In this document: positions 50,015 to 59,296 of the stretch, piece after piece
Numbering within the stretch: position 1 is the first letter of the stretch
Layout: every line of letters begins with the position of its first letter
From: Actinomycetes bacterium
Lineage (GTDB): Bacteria; Actinomycetota; Acidimicrobiia; Acidimicrobiales; RAAP-2
Direction of reading: 5' to 3'
Assembly: GCA_021827705.1 (NCBI GenBank)
Contig: JAKAUQ010000007.1
Location: forward strand, 1 to 64,000
DNA length: 64,000 nucleotides
Made by a program: the position numbers and the translations under genes
Notes under the pieces: model-generated
Databases searched by the model: none
Seen by the model: the letters and a program-made list of their open reading frames with translations, nothing else
Told to the model about the DNA's origin: nothing

Positions 50015-51294
50015 CGGACCCTCCAGCGCTCCAGGCGCGCCTCGCCCGCCGGGTCCACAGCCACCGTCACGACCAGCGCATCGTCGTCGACGCGCGTCTC
50101 GAGGACGTCGCCCTCGCGATGAGCGGCCGCCAGGACGTCCCCGCGCGCCAGCGGCACGCGCACCGTCATCACCCGGTCCCGGTGGCGCAGTCGGGCCCCG
50201 ATGGCTCCCAGAACCTCGTCGAGGTTCTCCCCGGTGCGGGCGGCGGCCACCACGCTTCCCGGGTACGCCGCAGCCATCTCGCGGGCTCGCTCGCCGGCGA
50301 TGTCGGCCTTGTTGAAGACGAGCAACTCGGGAACCTGGTCCGCCGAGATCGCGGCCAGGACCTCGTGCACGGCCCGGATCTGCTCTTCGGCAAAGGGGCT
50401 CGACGCGTCCACCACGTGGACGAGGAGGTCGGCCAGCTGGACCGAGCGCAGCGTGCTCATGAACGCCTCGACGAGCTCGTGGGGCAGGTTGGAGATGAAG
50501 CCGACGGTGTCGGTGATCAGGATCGCCTCGCCTCCGGGCAGCTGGCGCTGGCGGGTGCGGGGGTCCAGGGTGGCAAAGAGCCGGTCCTCGATGATGACGT
50601 CGGCCGAGGTCAGGGCGTTGAGCATCGACGACTTGCCGGCGTTGGTGTAGCCGACCAGTGTCGCCTCGCGCAGGCGGCCCCGGTCGCGGCCGCGCCGCTG
50701 GAGGGTGCGGGTCCGCTCGATCTCGCGCAGCTCGGCCCGCAGATGGTGCGTTCGCTGGATCAGGCGGCGGCGATCGACCTCGAGTTGGGTCTCGCCCGGG
50801 CCCCGCGTGCCGATCCGGCCCGCCTGCTGGGACAGGGAGCCGCTGTGGCGTCGCAGGCGCGGCAGGCGGTACTCGAGCTGGGCCAGCTCGACTTGGGCGC
50901 GGCCCTCGGGGCTGCGAGCGTTCTGAGCGAAGATGTCCAAGATCACCGCCGTCCGGTCGATCGCGGTGCGACCGAGGAGGACCTCCAGGTTCCGCTGCTG
51001 GCCCGGGGTCAAGGCGTGCTCGAAGACGACCGTGTCCACGTCGTGCTCGAGGCATCGGTCGGCCAGCTCGTGCACCTTGCCCGACCCGAGGAACGTGGCC
51101 GGATCGGGCCGGTCGCGGCGCTGGATGACCCGGTCCACGACGTCGGCACCGGCCGTGTCGACCAGGAGTGCGAGCTCGTCGAGCTGGCGCTCGATCTGCT
51201 CGCCGGTCGTCCCCGGAAAGATGACGCCGACCAGCGTGATGCGCTCGCGGAACGAGCGATCGATCAGCGACGTCGGACTCAATGCGTCGACCAC
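50011..51294 (-). CDS. hflX: GTPase HflX
   Basis: A 427-residue ribosome-associated GTPase that splits or rescues stalled 70S ribosomes under stress. The N-terminal HflX domain has the Gly-rich SQQAGRIGTRGPGETQLE linker. The G domain has G1 GYTNAGKSS, G3 DTVGF and G4 NKAD. The C-terminal domain is short. GTG at 51294 overlaps dapF by 16 nt. TTG at 51282, overlapping its stop as TTGA, is an equally good start and fits the 4-nt overlap habit of this operon. Confidence 0.94.
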   Translation of the reverse strand: MVDALSPTSLIDRSFRERITLVGVIFPGTTGEQIERQLDELALLVDTAGADVVDRVIQRRDRPDPATFLGSGKVHELADRCLEHDVDTVVFEHALTPGQQRNLEVLLGRTAIDRTAVILDIFAQNARSPEGRAQVELAQLEYRLPRLRRHSGSLSQQAGRIGTRGPGETQLEVDRRRLIQRTHHLRAELREIERTRTLQRRGRDRGRLREATLVGYTNAGKSSMLNALTSADVIIEDRLFATLDPRTRQRQLPGGEAILITDTVGFISNLPHELVEAFMSTLRSVQLADLLVHVVDASSPFAEEQIRAVHEVLAAISADQVPELLVFNKADIAGERAREMAAAYPGSVVAAARTGENLDEVLGAIGARLRHRDRVMTVRVPLARGDVLAAAHREGDVLETRVDDDALVVTVAVDPAGEARLERWRVR

Positions 51295-52061
51295 TCCACG
51301 TTGCCCACGAAGGCGACCGGACCGCGCAGACGGGCCCGCGCGCCCTGCAGGCTCACCTCGAGATCGCCTCCCGGATTGCCCACGACCACGCGATCTCCCG
51401 CGCGGCCCTGGGCGCGCAGGACCGCCGCGACCGCACAGCTCCCGGTGCCACAGGCCATCGTCCAGCCAACCCCCCGCTCGAGGACGCGCATGGCGACCCG
51501 TCCGCTCGATTCGATGCGGACGAACTCGACGTTGGCCCCTGCGGCGCCAGCTGACAGGTCCCCGGCGCGCGCCTCGCGCTCGGCGTCGCTCCAGGCCGCG
51601 TCGTCGAGCACGACCACGTGCGGGTTGCCCACACGCGCGGCTCCCATGGCGCCCGCGGGCGCCGCGAGAAGCTCGACCTCTCCCATGTCGACGGTGGCCC
51701 AGCTCGGGTCGTCGCGATCGAACGCCACCGTGCGCAGGCCGGCATCGGTCAGGACATCGAGCTCGGCCCAGCGTCCGCGGGTTGCCCGACGCACGCCCGC
51801 GGCCAGGCAGCGGATGCCGTTGCCCGACATCTCGGCCCGCGATCCATCGGCGTTGAAGAGGGACATCACCACCTCGTGGCCCGCGTGGCTCTCGGCCCCG
51901 ACCTCGGCGACCACCACGCCGTCGGCCCCCACGCCGTGGTGGCGGTCACATGCCGCCCGCACCCGGTCCGCGGTCCACCACGCGGCCGTCCCGTAGTCGA
52001 GCACGTCCACCAGGAAGTCGTTGCCCGCTCCGTGCCACTTCTGGAGAAATCTCAGCGTCAC
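51279..52061 (-). CDS. dapF: Diaminopimelate epimerase
   Basis: A 260-residue cofactor-free epimerase converting LL-DAP to meso-DAP for lysine and cell wall. The two catalytic Cys are in MSGNGIRCLA (about 85) and ACGTGSCAVAA (about 212). The GAGNDF N-terminal loop is intact. GTG start overlaps the miaA stop (GTGA). The hflX-dapF-miaA-miaB order is conserved in actinobacteria. Confidence 0.96.
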   Translation of the reverse strand: MTLRFLQKWHGAGNDFLVDVLDYGTAAWWTADRVRAACDRHHGVGADGVVVAEVGAESHAGHEVVMSLFNADGSRAEMSGNGIRCLAAGVRRATRGRWAELDVLTDAGLRTVAFDRDDPSWATVDMGEVELLAAPAGAMGAARVGNPHVVVLDDAAWSDAEREARAGDLSAGAAGANVEFVRIESSGRVAMRVLERGVGWTMACGTGSCAVAAVLRAQGRAGDRVVVGNPGGDLEVSLQGARARLRGPVAFVGNVEWSTH

Positions 52062-52993
52062 GCGTCCCAGTCTCGCACGGATCCTTCCCGATCGTTCACC
52101 AGCGCCTCCAGGCGCGCGGCGGCGTTCTCGGGGTCGTCGAACCACTCGATGCGCGGATCGCGCGTGAACCAGCGCACCTGCCGGCGCGCCAGCCGGCGAC
52201 TGGCCGCGACGGCCGCCGCGACGGCATTCTCGAGGCTGCCGCCCAGCTCGAGCCAGTCCAGCAGTTCGCGGTAGCCGACCGCCTGGCGCGCCGTGGCCGA
52301 CAGTCCACCTGGTCGCGCCGCCAGCGCCCGCACCTCCTCGACGAGCCCGTCGGCCATCCACGCGCGCAGCCGCTCCTCGATGCGCGTGTCGAGCTCGGCC
52401 AGGGGCACACGCAGCCCGACCTGGGCCAGGTGCGGCGGCCCGTAGGTCGACAGGCCCGGGCCATACGACGAGAACGGCCGACTCGATCCCAGGGTCACCT
52501 CGAGGGCCCGCACCACGCGGCGCGCGTTGGTGGGCTCGATCAGCGCCGCCGCGCGCGGGTCGGTGGCGCCCAGCAGGGCTGCCAGGTCCTCGCCGCGAGC
52601 GGCGCGCTCCTCTAGCTCGGCACGCAGCGCGGGGAACTGGCCCGGAAATCTCAGCGAGTCGACTAGGGCGCGGATGTAGAGGCCGGTGCCCCCCACGACC
52701 AGCGCGCAAGCGCCCCGCGCCCACACGTCGGCCAGGGCCGCCCGCGCCGCGGCCTGCCACGCGGCCACGGTGAAGACCTCGGCGGGCTCGACCACGTCGA
52801 CCAGGTGGTAGCGAACCTCGGCGCGCTGGGCCGGCGTGGGCTTGGCCGTTGCCAGGTCCATGCCGCGATACACGGCCATGGCGTCGGCCATCACGATCTC
52901 GCATCCGGGGTGCTGTCTCGCGTACGCGTGGGCCACGGCCGACTTCCCCGTCGCCGTGGCCCCCACCACCGCGACCGCGACGCGGCCGCTCAC
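52058..52993 (-). CDS. miaA: tRNA dimethylallyltransferase
   Basis: A 311-residue enzyme that attaches dimethylallyl to A37 of tRNAs reading UNN codons. The P-loop is GATATGKS (about 11-18), with DAMAVYRGMD (the family has D-S-x-Q-VY, here Ala-Met) and VGGTGLYIRAL. The C-terminal RRQVRWFTRDPRIEWF motif is typical. ATG/GTG start overlaps the miaB stop by 4 nt. It provides the substrate for MiaB, encoded just upstream. Confidence 0.95.
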   Translation of the reverse strand: MSGRVAVAVVGATATGKSAVAHAYARQHPGCEIVMADAMAVYRGMDLATAKPTPAQRAEVRYHLVDVVEPAEVFTVAAWQAAARAALADVWARGACALVVGGTGLYIRALVDSLRFPGQFPALRAELEERAARGEDLAALLGATDPRAAALIEPTNARRVVRALEVTLGSSRPFSSYGPGLSTYGPPHLAQVGLRVPLAELDTRIEERLRAWMADGLVEEVRALAARPGGLSATARQAVGYRELLDWLELGGSLENAVAAAVAASRRLARRQVRWFTRDPRIEWFDDPENAAARLEALVNDREGSVRDWDA

Positions 52994-54378
52994 GACACCG
53001 ACAGGGCGATACGGCGACGGTAGCGCGGCGGGCGCAGAATCCGGGTCACCGTGCCGGTCAGGTAGTAGGGCGCCGCCCGGTCGATGCGGACCTCGGCCAG
53101 CGTGCCCCCGCTAAGGCCGTCGCTGGCCGCCACGTGGACGAGCTTGCCCTGGGGAGTGCGTCCGCTGACCTGACCCGGCAGCTTGCCCGGGCCCTCGACC
53201 AGCACCTCCTCGAGCCGGCCCACCCGCGCCTGGTGGCGGGCCAGCGCCGAGCGGTCCACCACCTCCTTGAGGCGGTCGAAGCGCTCGCGCACCACCCCGG
53301 GATCGATGAAGGCGTCGACCAGGCGGGCCGCCCGGGTGCCCTCACGGGGCGAGAAGACGAAGGTGTAGGCCCCGTCGTAGCGGGCCTCGGCGACGACGGC
53401 CAGCGTGTCCTCGAAATCGGCGTCGGTCTCTCCGGGATAGCCCACGATGAGGTCCGTCGTGACCGCCAGGTCGGCCACGGCCGCTCGGGCCATCGCCAGG
53501 CGCTCCAGGTAGCGCGCGGCGCGGTACCCGCGGCGCATGGCGCTCAGGACCCGGTCGGACCCCGACTGCAGTGGCAGGTGCAGCTGGGGGCACACCGCAG
53601 CGGTCTCGGCCATCGCCGCCACGATGTCGGGGCGCAGGTCCTTGGGATGCGGGCTCGTGAACCTGATCCGCTCCAGGCCGTCCACAGTGCCGAGGGCCCG
53701 CAGCAGGGGGCCAAAGAGCGTCCCGCGGCCCGTCAGGTCCCGGCCGTAGGAGTTGACGTTCTGGCCCAGCAGCGTGACCTCGGTCACGCCCCGTCGCGCC
53801 AGCATCTCGGCCTCGGCCACCAGGTCCTGCATCGGCCGGCTGATCTCGCCGCCGCGGACCTCGGGGACGATGCAGTAGCTGCACGAGTTGTCACAGCCCG
53901 TCTGGATCGTCATCCACGCCGCCCAGGGGACGTCACGCTCCGCGGTCAGTGCGGGGACCTGATCGCGTGCGGTCACCGGGTCGGGCGCGTCGGCCACGAC
54001 GACCAGGGGGCCCTCAAGGCGGGAGCGCTCCAGCAGCGCGGGTGTCTCAAGCAGGTTGTGGGTTCCGACGACTACGTCGACCCAGCTGGCGCGCTCCCGG
54101 ATCCGCTCGCGCTCGTGCTGGGCCAGGCACCCGCCCACGACGATCTGCAGGTCGGGATGCTCCCGCTTGCGCGCCTTGAGGTGCCCCAAGGCGCTGAACA
54201 GCTTGAGGTCGGCATTCTCCCGGATCGTGCAGGTGTTCAAGACCACCACGTCGGCACTGGACTCGTCGGCCGCACCAACCAGGCCCGCCGCCCGCAGGCG
54301 CCCAGCCAGCCGCTCCGAGTCGTGCTCGTTCATCTGGCACCCGAAGGTCCTGATCGCGAAGGTGCGCGGCGCGCTCAC
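52990..54378 (-). CDS. miaB: tRNA-2-methylthio-N6-dimethylallyladenosine synthase
   Basis: A 462-residue radical-SAM methylthiotransferase. The N-terminal UPF0004 domain carries Cys residues in FGCQMN, LNTCTIR and GGCLAQ for the auxiliary cluster. The radical-SAM motif is CDNSCSYCIVP (CxxxCxxC, about 160), and the C-terminal TRAM domain covers about the last 70 residues. GTG at 54378 has TAGGCT 6 nt upstream and also overlaps the eamA stop (GTGA), so it may be both internally promoted and coupled. Confidence 0.96.
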   Translation of the reverse strand: MSAPRTFAIRTFGCQMNEHDSERLAGRLRAAGLVGAADESSADVVVLNTCTIRENADLKLFSALGHLKARKREHPDLQIVVGGCLAQHERERIRERASWVDVVVGTHNLLETPALLERSRLEGPLVVVADAPDPVTARDQVPALTAERDVPWAAWMTIQTGCDNSCSYCIVPEVRGGEISRPMQDLVAEAEMLARRGVTEVTLLGQNVNSYGRDLTGRGTLFGPLLRALGTVDGLERIRFTSPHPKDLRPDIVAAMAETAAVCPQLHLPLQSGSDRVLSAMRRGYRAARYLERLAMARAAVADLAVTTDLIVGYPGETDADFEDTLAVVAEARYDGAYTFVFSPREGTRAARLVDAFIDPGVVRERFDRLKEVVDRSALARHQARVGRLEEVLVEGPGKLPGQVSGRTPQGKLVHVAASDGLSGGTLAEVRIDRAAPYYLTGTVTRILRPPRYRRRIALSVS

Positions 54379-55253
54379 CCCTCCAGCCTAGTGAGGCCGC
54401 CCCCGGGATCCCGGGTCACATCCACCGTCACCCCGATGCCGGCGCTGACCACGAGCACCAGTCCGAGCAGGTCCAGCGCGTCCACTCTCTGGCCCAGCAC
54501 CAGCCACCCGAGCACGAAGGCCACCGCCGGGTCCAGGGCCAGCAGGACGCTCACGATCGTGGGCCGGATGCGCCGCAGGGCCTGGAGCTCGGCCCCGAAC
54601 CCGAGGACGATCGCCAGGACCCCAACCATGGCCAGGCGCCCCAGCACCGCCGGATGGGCGTGGATCGCCGGCAGCGCGCGCAGCGAGAGCGGCAGCGTGA
54701 CCAGCGCCGAGAGCGTCATGGCCACGGCCAGGCCGCCAAACCCGTCGGTCGTGCCACCCACGCGATGGGAAGCGAACGCGTAGCCCGCCCAGAACGTCCC
54801 GGACCCCAGAGCGAATGCCGCCCCGGCCAGCGTGATGCCTCCGCCCGGGCGGGCCAGGGCCCATACCCCGGCCCCGGCCAGCACGACGAAGGACAGGTGC
54901 CGCCACGTGCGCCGACCCAGAGCAGCCACCAGGAACGGCCCCAGGTACTCGATGGCCACGGCACTGCCCAGGCTGATGCGCTCGATTGCCTGGTAGAAGC
55001 AGAGGTTCATGGCGGCCGTGGAGAGCCCCAGGGCCGCGGTCCCGGCCAGCTGGCTGCGCGTCCACCGCCACGGCCGGGGGCGGGCCAGGGCCCACAGCAG
55101 CGGCCCGCCCACCAAGAAGCGCCACCCACTGGCCGCCGTCGGGCTCACCACCCCGAAGGCGGGCACCACAAGCGTCGCCGACCACTGGATCACCGCCGCT
55201 CCGGTCAAGATGAAGCCGACGCCAGCCAGCGTCCGGCGCCGCGCCGCGATCAC
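54375..55253 (-). CDS. EamA/DMT-family transporter (RhtA-like)
   Basis: A 292-residue membrane protein with ten hydrophobic segments in two EamA halves (about 10-140 and 150-285). It sits between thrB and miaB, overlapping both by 4 nt. RhtA-type members export threonine and homoserine, so placement directly after homoserine kinase makes such a role plausible, but substrate residues cannot be read from sequence. Confidence 0.82.
   Translation of the reverse strand: MIAARRRTLAGVGFILTGAAVIQWSATLVVPAFGVVSPTAASGWRFLVGGPLLWALARPRPWRWTRSQLAGTAALGLSTAAMNLCFYQAIERISLGSAVAIEYLGPFLVAALGRRTWRHLSFVVLAGAGVWALARPGGGITLAGAAFALGSGTFWAGYAFASHRVGGTTDGFGGLAVAMTLSALVTLPLSLRALPAIHAHPAVLGRLAMVGVLAIVLGFGAELQALRRIRPTIVSVLLALDPAVAFVLGWLVLGQRVDALDLLGLVLVVSAGIGVTVDVTRDPGGGLTRLEG
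54385..54390 (-). promoter_or_regulatory. Possible internal -10 element for miaB
   Basis: TAGGCT on the minus strand, 6 nt (ggaggg, also a ribosome site), GTG at 54378. It lies inside the eamA coding end, so it would be an internal promoter. Confidence 0.4.
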
Positions 55254-56095
55254 CGCACGACCAGGCCGCCGCGATCCGGTGCCAGCACCTCCACCCGCGC
55301 CGTGATGCGCTCACCGGCCAGCGCGCGCGTGGTGGCCGCAGCCACGACCGCCGCCCGGTCCTGGGTGGCCAGCCCGAGCATGGTGGTACCCGCGCCGGAC
55401 CAGCACGCGTCCACCGCTCCCGCACCCCGCAGCGCGTCCATGATCGCCTCGGCTGGGGGAAACAGCGCCGTGCGGAAGGGCTGGTGCAGATGGTCGGCCA
55501 TCGCCCCGGCCACGAAGTGCCGGTGGTCGCTGAGCCCGGCCAGCACGAAGGCCAGGCCCGACAGGTTGGCCACCGCGTCGGCCCGATCGACCCGGGTGGG
55601 CAGTGCCGCACGCGCGTCGGCGGTGGCCAGCTGGGCTTCGGGGATCACCACGACGAAGCGCCACGCCGGGTCCAGCGCCAGGTCGACGACCTCCACGCCC
55701 GCGGGCGACGTCCGGGCGGCTACCAGCCCCCCGCGCGCGGAGGCCGCGGCGTTCTCGGCGTGGCCATCGATCGCGACCGCCACCGCGAGCGGGTCGCCGG
55801 ACCCGGCGGCGGCGGCCGCGGCCAGCGCGAGGGCCGCCGAGGAGCCCAGACCCCGCGAGATTGGGATCTGCGAGTCGACGCGCACCGCGAAGCGGTCGTG
55901 GCCCGTGACCTGGCGCACGACGCGGACCGCCAGGTGGTCGGGCCCGTCAAAGATTCCCGCCCCCTCGCCAGTCGTCGTCAGCGCCAGGCGCGCGGCCGGG
56001 ACGACCTCGACCTCCACGTACAGCGCGAGGGCCACGGCCACCGCGTCGAATCCCGGTCCCAGGTTGGCCGAGCTGGCGGGCACACGTGCGAGCAC
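55250..56095 (-). CDS. thrB: Homoserine kinase
   Basis: A 281-residue GHMP kinase that phosphorylates homoserine for threonine synthesis. Motif 1 is VPASSANLGPGFDA (about 5-18), motif 2 is the ATP loop PISRGLGSSAALA (about 78-90), and motif 3 is WSGAGTTMLGL (about 238). It lies apart from thrA/thrC, which are usual partners. GTG at 56095 is leaderless (TACGCT, 6 nt) and opens the seven-gene run down to dapC. Confidence 0.94.
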   Translation of the reverse strand: MLARVPASSANLGPGFDAVAVALALYVEVEVVPAARLALTTTGEGAGIFDGPDHLAVRVVRQVTGHDRFAVRVDSQIPISRGLGSSAALALAAAAAAGSGDPLAVAVAIDGHAENAAASARGGLVAARTSPAGVEVVDLALDPAWRFVVVIPEAQLATADARAALPTRVDRADAVANLSGLAFVLAGLSDHRHFVAGAMADHLHQPFRTALFPPAEAIMDALRGAGAVDACWSGAGTTMLGLATQDRAAVVAAATTRALAGERITARVEVLAPDRGGLVVR

Positions 56096-56101
56096 CTAGG
56101 C

Positions 56102-56107
56102 AGCGTA
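56102..56107 (-). promoter_or_regulatory. -10 element of the thrB-to-dapC run
   Basis: TACGCT on the minus strand, 6 nt, thrB GTG at 56095. Confidence 0.5.
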
Positions 56108-56135
56108 GGTCGGCGCCGCGCCCGCGTCGGACTCC

Positions 56136-58481
56136 TCAGCGCTCGGGCGTCCCGTAGTACTCCTCGAAGGTCTGGAGCACCCGTCGCGCCTTGGACCCGT
56201 CACCAGCGGCCACCACCCCCTCGATCTCGAGTTGGTCCATCAGCCGCCCCGCGCGCGCGAAGCCCACCCGCAACTTGCGCTGGAGCATCGAGGTCGAGCC
56301 CGACTGGGTCCGCAGCACCAGGTCACGGGCCTGACGCACCAGCTCGTCGTCGTCCTCCCCGCTCGCCGACGGCCCGCGCTCGGTGTCGCCGTCGAAGGCC
56401 ACCACCGACTCGCGGCGGCCGCCCTGGGCTCGCCAGAAGGCCACGACCCGCTGAACCTCGGCCTCCGAGACCCAGGGTGACTGGATGCGGCGCGCGACGC
56501 TGGAGCTGGCCGTGACCAGCAGCATGTCTCCCTTGCCGATCAGCCGTTCGGCTCCCGCCTGATCCAAGATGACCCGGCTGTCGGCCAGCGACGAGACGGC
56601 GAAAGCCATGCGGCTGGGGATGTTGGCCTTGATGACGCCGGTGATGACGTCGACGCTGGGACGCTGCGTGGCCAGGACCAGGTGGATGCCGACCGCCCGA
56701 GCCATCTGGGCGATGCGCACCACCGACTCCTCGACGTCGCGGGCCGCCACCATCATGAGGTCATTGAGCTCGTCGACGACCACGACGATGAAGGGCAGCG
56801 CCTCGGCGGCCCGGGGGCTCGCCGCCGGACTCGGTTCCCCGATGGCCGCGGCCACCATCTCGGCCGACGTCGACTCGACGAACACCTCGCCGCGTTCGAT
56901 CGCGTCGTGATAGCCAGCGATGTCCCGCACCCCGGCGGCCGCCAGGACGTCGTAGCGCCGCTCCATCTCGCGCACGGCCCACGTGAGCGCACCGGCGGCC
57001 TTCTTCGGGTCCACCACGACGGGAGCGATCAGGTGGGGCAAGTCTTGGTAGTGGCTCATCTCGACCCGCTTGGGGTCAATGAGCACCAGCCGGACCTGCT
57101 CGGGGCTCGCGCGCATAACCAGGGAGGTGACCAGGGCATTGATGCACGAGCTCTTGCCGGCCCCCGTCGCGCCCGAGATCAGGACGTGGGGCATGGCCGC
57201 CAGGTTGATGATCACCGTGCGCCCGGCAATGTCGCGCCCGATGGGCACGTCCAGCGGATGGCGCGCCTGCTGGGCCTCCTCGGTCGCCACGAGGTCGCCC
57301 AGGGCCACCAGGGCCCGGGTTCGATTGGGAACCTCGACCCCGATCGCCGACCGGCCCGGGATCGGGGCCAGGATGCGCACGTCGGGCGTCGCCATCGCGT
57401 AGGCGATGTCGCGGTTGAGCGAGGTCACCCGCGACACCTTGACCCCGGGGCCCAGCTCCAGCTCGAAGCGCGTGACCGTGGGGCCGACGGTGAAGCCGAC
57501 GAGGGTGGTCTCGACCCCGTGCGCCGCCAGAGCCTCGACCAGCTCGCTCCCCGCCCTCTCGACCGCTCCACGGTCGGCCCGCTGCTCGCGCGTGCGACCG
57601 AGCAGGCTCAGCGGCGGCAGCTGCCAGGGCGGGCCGGCGGGCCGCTGCGCCGGCGGGCCCCACGACTCGATGGCCGCTGCGGTGGGCGGCTCGTCGATCT
57701 CGTGGGGCGACGGCGCCTCGACGGGCTCCTCGCGCGGTGCCTCCACGACGGGTGCCTGCGCCGGAGGCTCCGCGGGCTCGTCGGTCGCCGGCTCCCAGGG
57801 GTCCGCCTGGTCGAGGGCTGCCTCAGGGGCCCCGAATCCCCCATCCACGGACGCTGCCGGTCCACCGCGGGCGGCCCTGGCCGCGCGGGCCGCGCGCCGC
57901 GCGCTCCGGCGACGCAGGGCTGCTCGCCCACCGCGAAACGCCCACGTGAGCACGCGCCCGAGCGTGGCCAACGACACGCCCGTGATCAGGACCACGGCAA
58001 CCACGGCGATGGCGATCAGGATGACCAGCGCGCCGATCCAGCCGACCACGCGATCCAGGCCGCCACCCACGCCCACGCCCAGCCAGCCACCAGCGCTCGC
58101 GAGCGCGGCTCGACCCGCGAGCCATCCGGGGCGGCCACCGGCCAGGTCGCCGATGCCGCTCACGGCAACGAGACCCACCACGATTCCCCAACCCACCCGA
58201 ACGGCGTCGACCTCCCGCGCGGGCCGGAGGGAGGCCACGACCACGCCAGCCAGGGCCAGTGGAACGACGAAGCGACCCACGCCGAGAACGAAGCCCGCCG
58301 CGGCGTTGAGCACCCGACCCGCCGGTCCCAGTGCCCCGACGTCGGCGAGCGCGACCAGCACCGCCACCAGGGCGACGCTCACCACGACGAGGTCGCGCCG
58401 GTGGCGGGCGAAGCGGGTCGGAGGTACCGACCGTCGACGCCGCGCTGGTGGCTTCGAACGGGCGTGCCGGGCTGCGACCAC
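56136..58481 (-). CDS. ftsK: DNA translocase FtsK/SpoIIIE
   Basis: A 781-residue chromosome pump at the division septum. Four membrane helices lie within about 30-170. A Pro/Glu/Ala-rich linker (about 200-310) follows, then the motor with Walker A SGATGAGKSSCINAL (about 440) and Walker B VVVVDELNDLMM. The usual DELADLMM has Asn for Ala here. The C-terminal gamma winged helix (about 700-770, SMLQRKLRVGFARAGRLMDQLE) reads polar KOPS-like sequences. GTG at 58481 is leaderless (TAGGTT, 6 nt). Confidence 0.95.
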   Translation of the reverse strand: MVAARHARSKPPARRRRSVPPTRFARHRRDLVVVSVALVAVLVALADVGALGPAGRVLNAAAGFVLGVGRFVVPLALAGVVVASLRPAREVDAVRVGWGIVVGLVAVSGIGDLAGGRPGWLAGRAALASAGGWLGVGVGGGLDRVVGWIGALVILIAIAVVAVVLITGVSLATLGRVLTWAFRGGRAALRRRSARRAARAARAARGGPAASVDGGFGAPEAALDQADPWEPATDEPAEPPAQAPVVEAPREEPVEAPSPHEIDEPPTAAAIESWGPPAQRPAGPPWQLPPLSLLGRTREQRADRGAVERAGSELVEALAAHGVETTLVGFTVGPTVTRFELELGPGVKVSRVTSLNRDIAYAMATPDVRILAPIPGRSAIGVEVPNRTRALVALGDLVATEEAQQARHPLDVPIGRDIAGRTVIINLAAMPHVLISGATGAGKSSCINALVTSLVMRASPEQVRLVLIDPKRVEMSHYQDLPHLIAPVVVDPKKAAGALTWAVREMERRYDVLAAAGVRDIAGYHDAIERGEVFVESTSAEMVAAAIGEPSPAASPRAAEALPFIVVVVDELNDLMMVAARDVEESVVRIAQMARAVGIHLVLATQRPSVDVITGVIKANIPSRMAFAVSSLADSRVILDQAGAERLIGKGDMLLVTASSSVARRIQSPWVSEAEVQRVVAFWRAQGGRRESVVAFDGDTERGPSASGEDDDELVRQARDLVLRTQSGSTSMLQRKLRVGFARAGRLMDQLEIEGVVAAGDGSKARRVLQTFEEYYGTPER

Positions 58482-58487
58482 GACTCC

Positions 58488-58493
58488 AACCTA
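58488..58493 (-). promoter_or_regulatory. -10 element of ftsK
   Basis: TAGGTT on the minus strand, 6 nt, GTG at 58481. The divergent gene's -10 is 32 bp away. Confidence 0.5.
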
Positions 58494-58525
58494 CTGAGCA
58501 CGAGTCTCCCTCTCGCGCCACCTCG

Positions 58526-58531
58526 TAGGCT
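58526..58531 (+). promoter_or_regulatory. -10 element of the siderophore-interacting protein gene
   Basis: TAGGCT, 6 nt, ATG at 58538. Leaderless by spacing. Confidence 0.55.
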
Positions 58532-58537
58532 GGACCA

Positions 58538-59296
58538 ATGCCCTCCGCGCACCGCTCGACGCTCGATCTGGCCGCACGACTCGGCGTCCACGCCGACCGC
58601 TGCCGCGTCGTGGCCACGCGCGAGCTCAGTCCCTCGCTGCGCGAGATCGCCCTGCACGGCGACCCGCGGCTGGTCGGCGAGCCGGGTCGCGACGTCATGG
58701 TTCGCGTGAGCGACGCCGAGCGCTCAACCCGTCGCCGCTACAGCGTGCGCTGGGCCGACCCCGCCACGCATCGCTTCGGGCTCTGGGTGAGCGTCGCCCA
58801 CGAGGGACCGGGCGCCAGTTGGGCGCGCGAGGCGGTCGTGGGCCAGCCCGTCGACGTGGTGGGACCCCGCGGCAAGATCGGCCTGGCCCCCGACGCCGAG
58901 TGGCACCTGTTCGTTGGCGACCTCACGGCACTGGCCTCGGCCTACCGACTGGCCGAGTCGATCCCGACCCCGGGACGCGCCCTCTTCGTCCTGGAGATCG
59001 CCGACGACGCCGACGCCGTGACGGCCGCCTTCGACGCGGGTCTCGGCGTCACCGGGATCTTCGTCGACCGGCGCGATCGCGCCGCGAGCGACCCCACGGG
59101 ACTGGTCAGCGCCCTCACGGCCGTGGAGCTGCCTGCGGGCCTCGGGCACGTCTACGTCTTCGCCGAGGCCGGCGTCAGCCGCGCCGTGCGTGCGGCACTA
59201 ATGGCGCGCGGTGTGCCCACCGAGTCCATCAGCCATAAGGCCTACTGGCGCGCCGGACGCCACAACGCCGACAACGGCGAGCCCGAGCGCGACTAG
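58538..59296 (+). CDS. Siderophore-interacting protein (FAD-dependent ferric reductase family)
   Basis: A 252-residue flavoprotein of the ViuB/YqjH type. The FAD-binding barrel includes RRRYSVRW (the RxYSxR flavin motif, about 66-73) and GPGASWA. The C-terminal pyridine-nucleotide half has FVGDLTALASAYRLAE and VYVFAEAGVSRAVR. It would release iron from imported ferri-siderophores. It stands alone on the plus strand between ftsK and rnj, with no siderophore uptake genes nearby. Its stop shares the palindrome CTAG with the rnj stop. Confidence 0.88.
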   Translation: MPSAHRSTLDLAARLGVHADRCRVVATRELSPSLREIALHGDPRLVGEPGRDVMVRVSDAERSTRRRYSVRWADPATHRFGLWVSVAHEGPGASWAREAVVGQPVDVVGPRGKIGLAPDAEWHLFVGDLTALASAYRLAESIPTPGRALFVLEIADDADAVTAAFDAGLGVTGIFVDRRDRAASDPTGLVSALTAVELPAGLGHVYVFAEAGVSRAVRAALMARGVPTESISHKAYWRAGRHNADNGEPERD

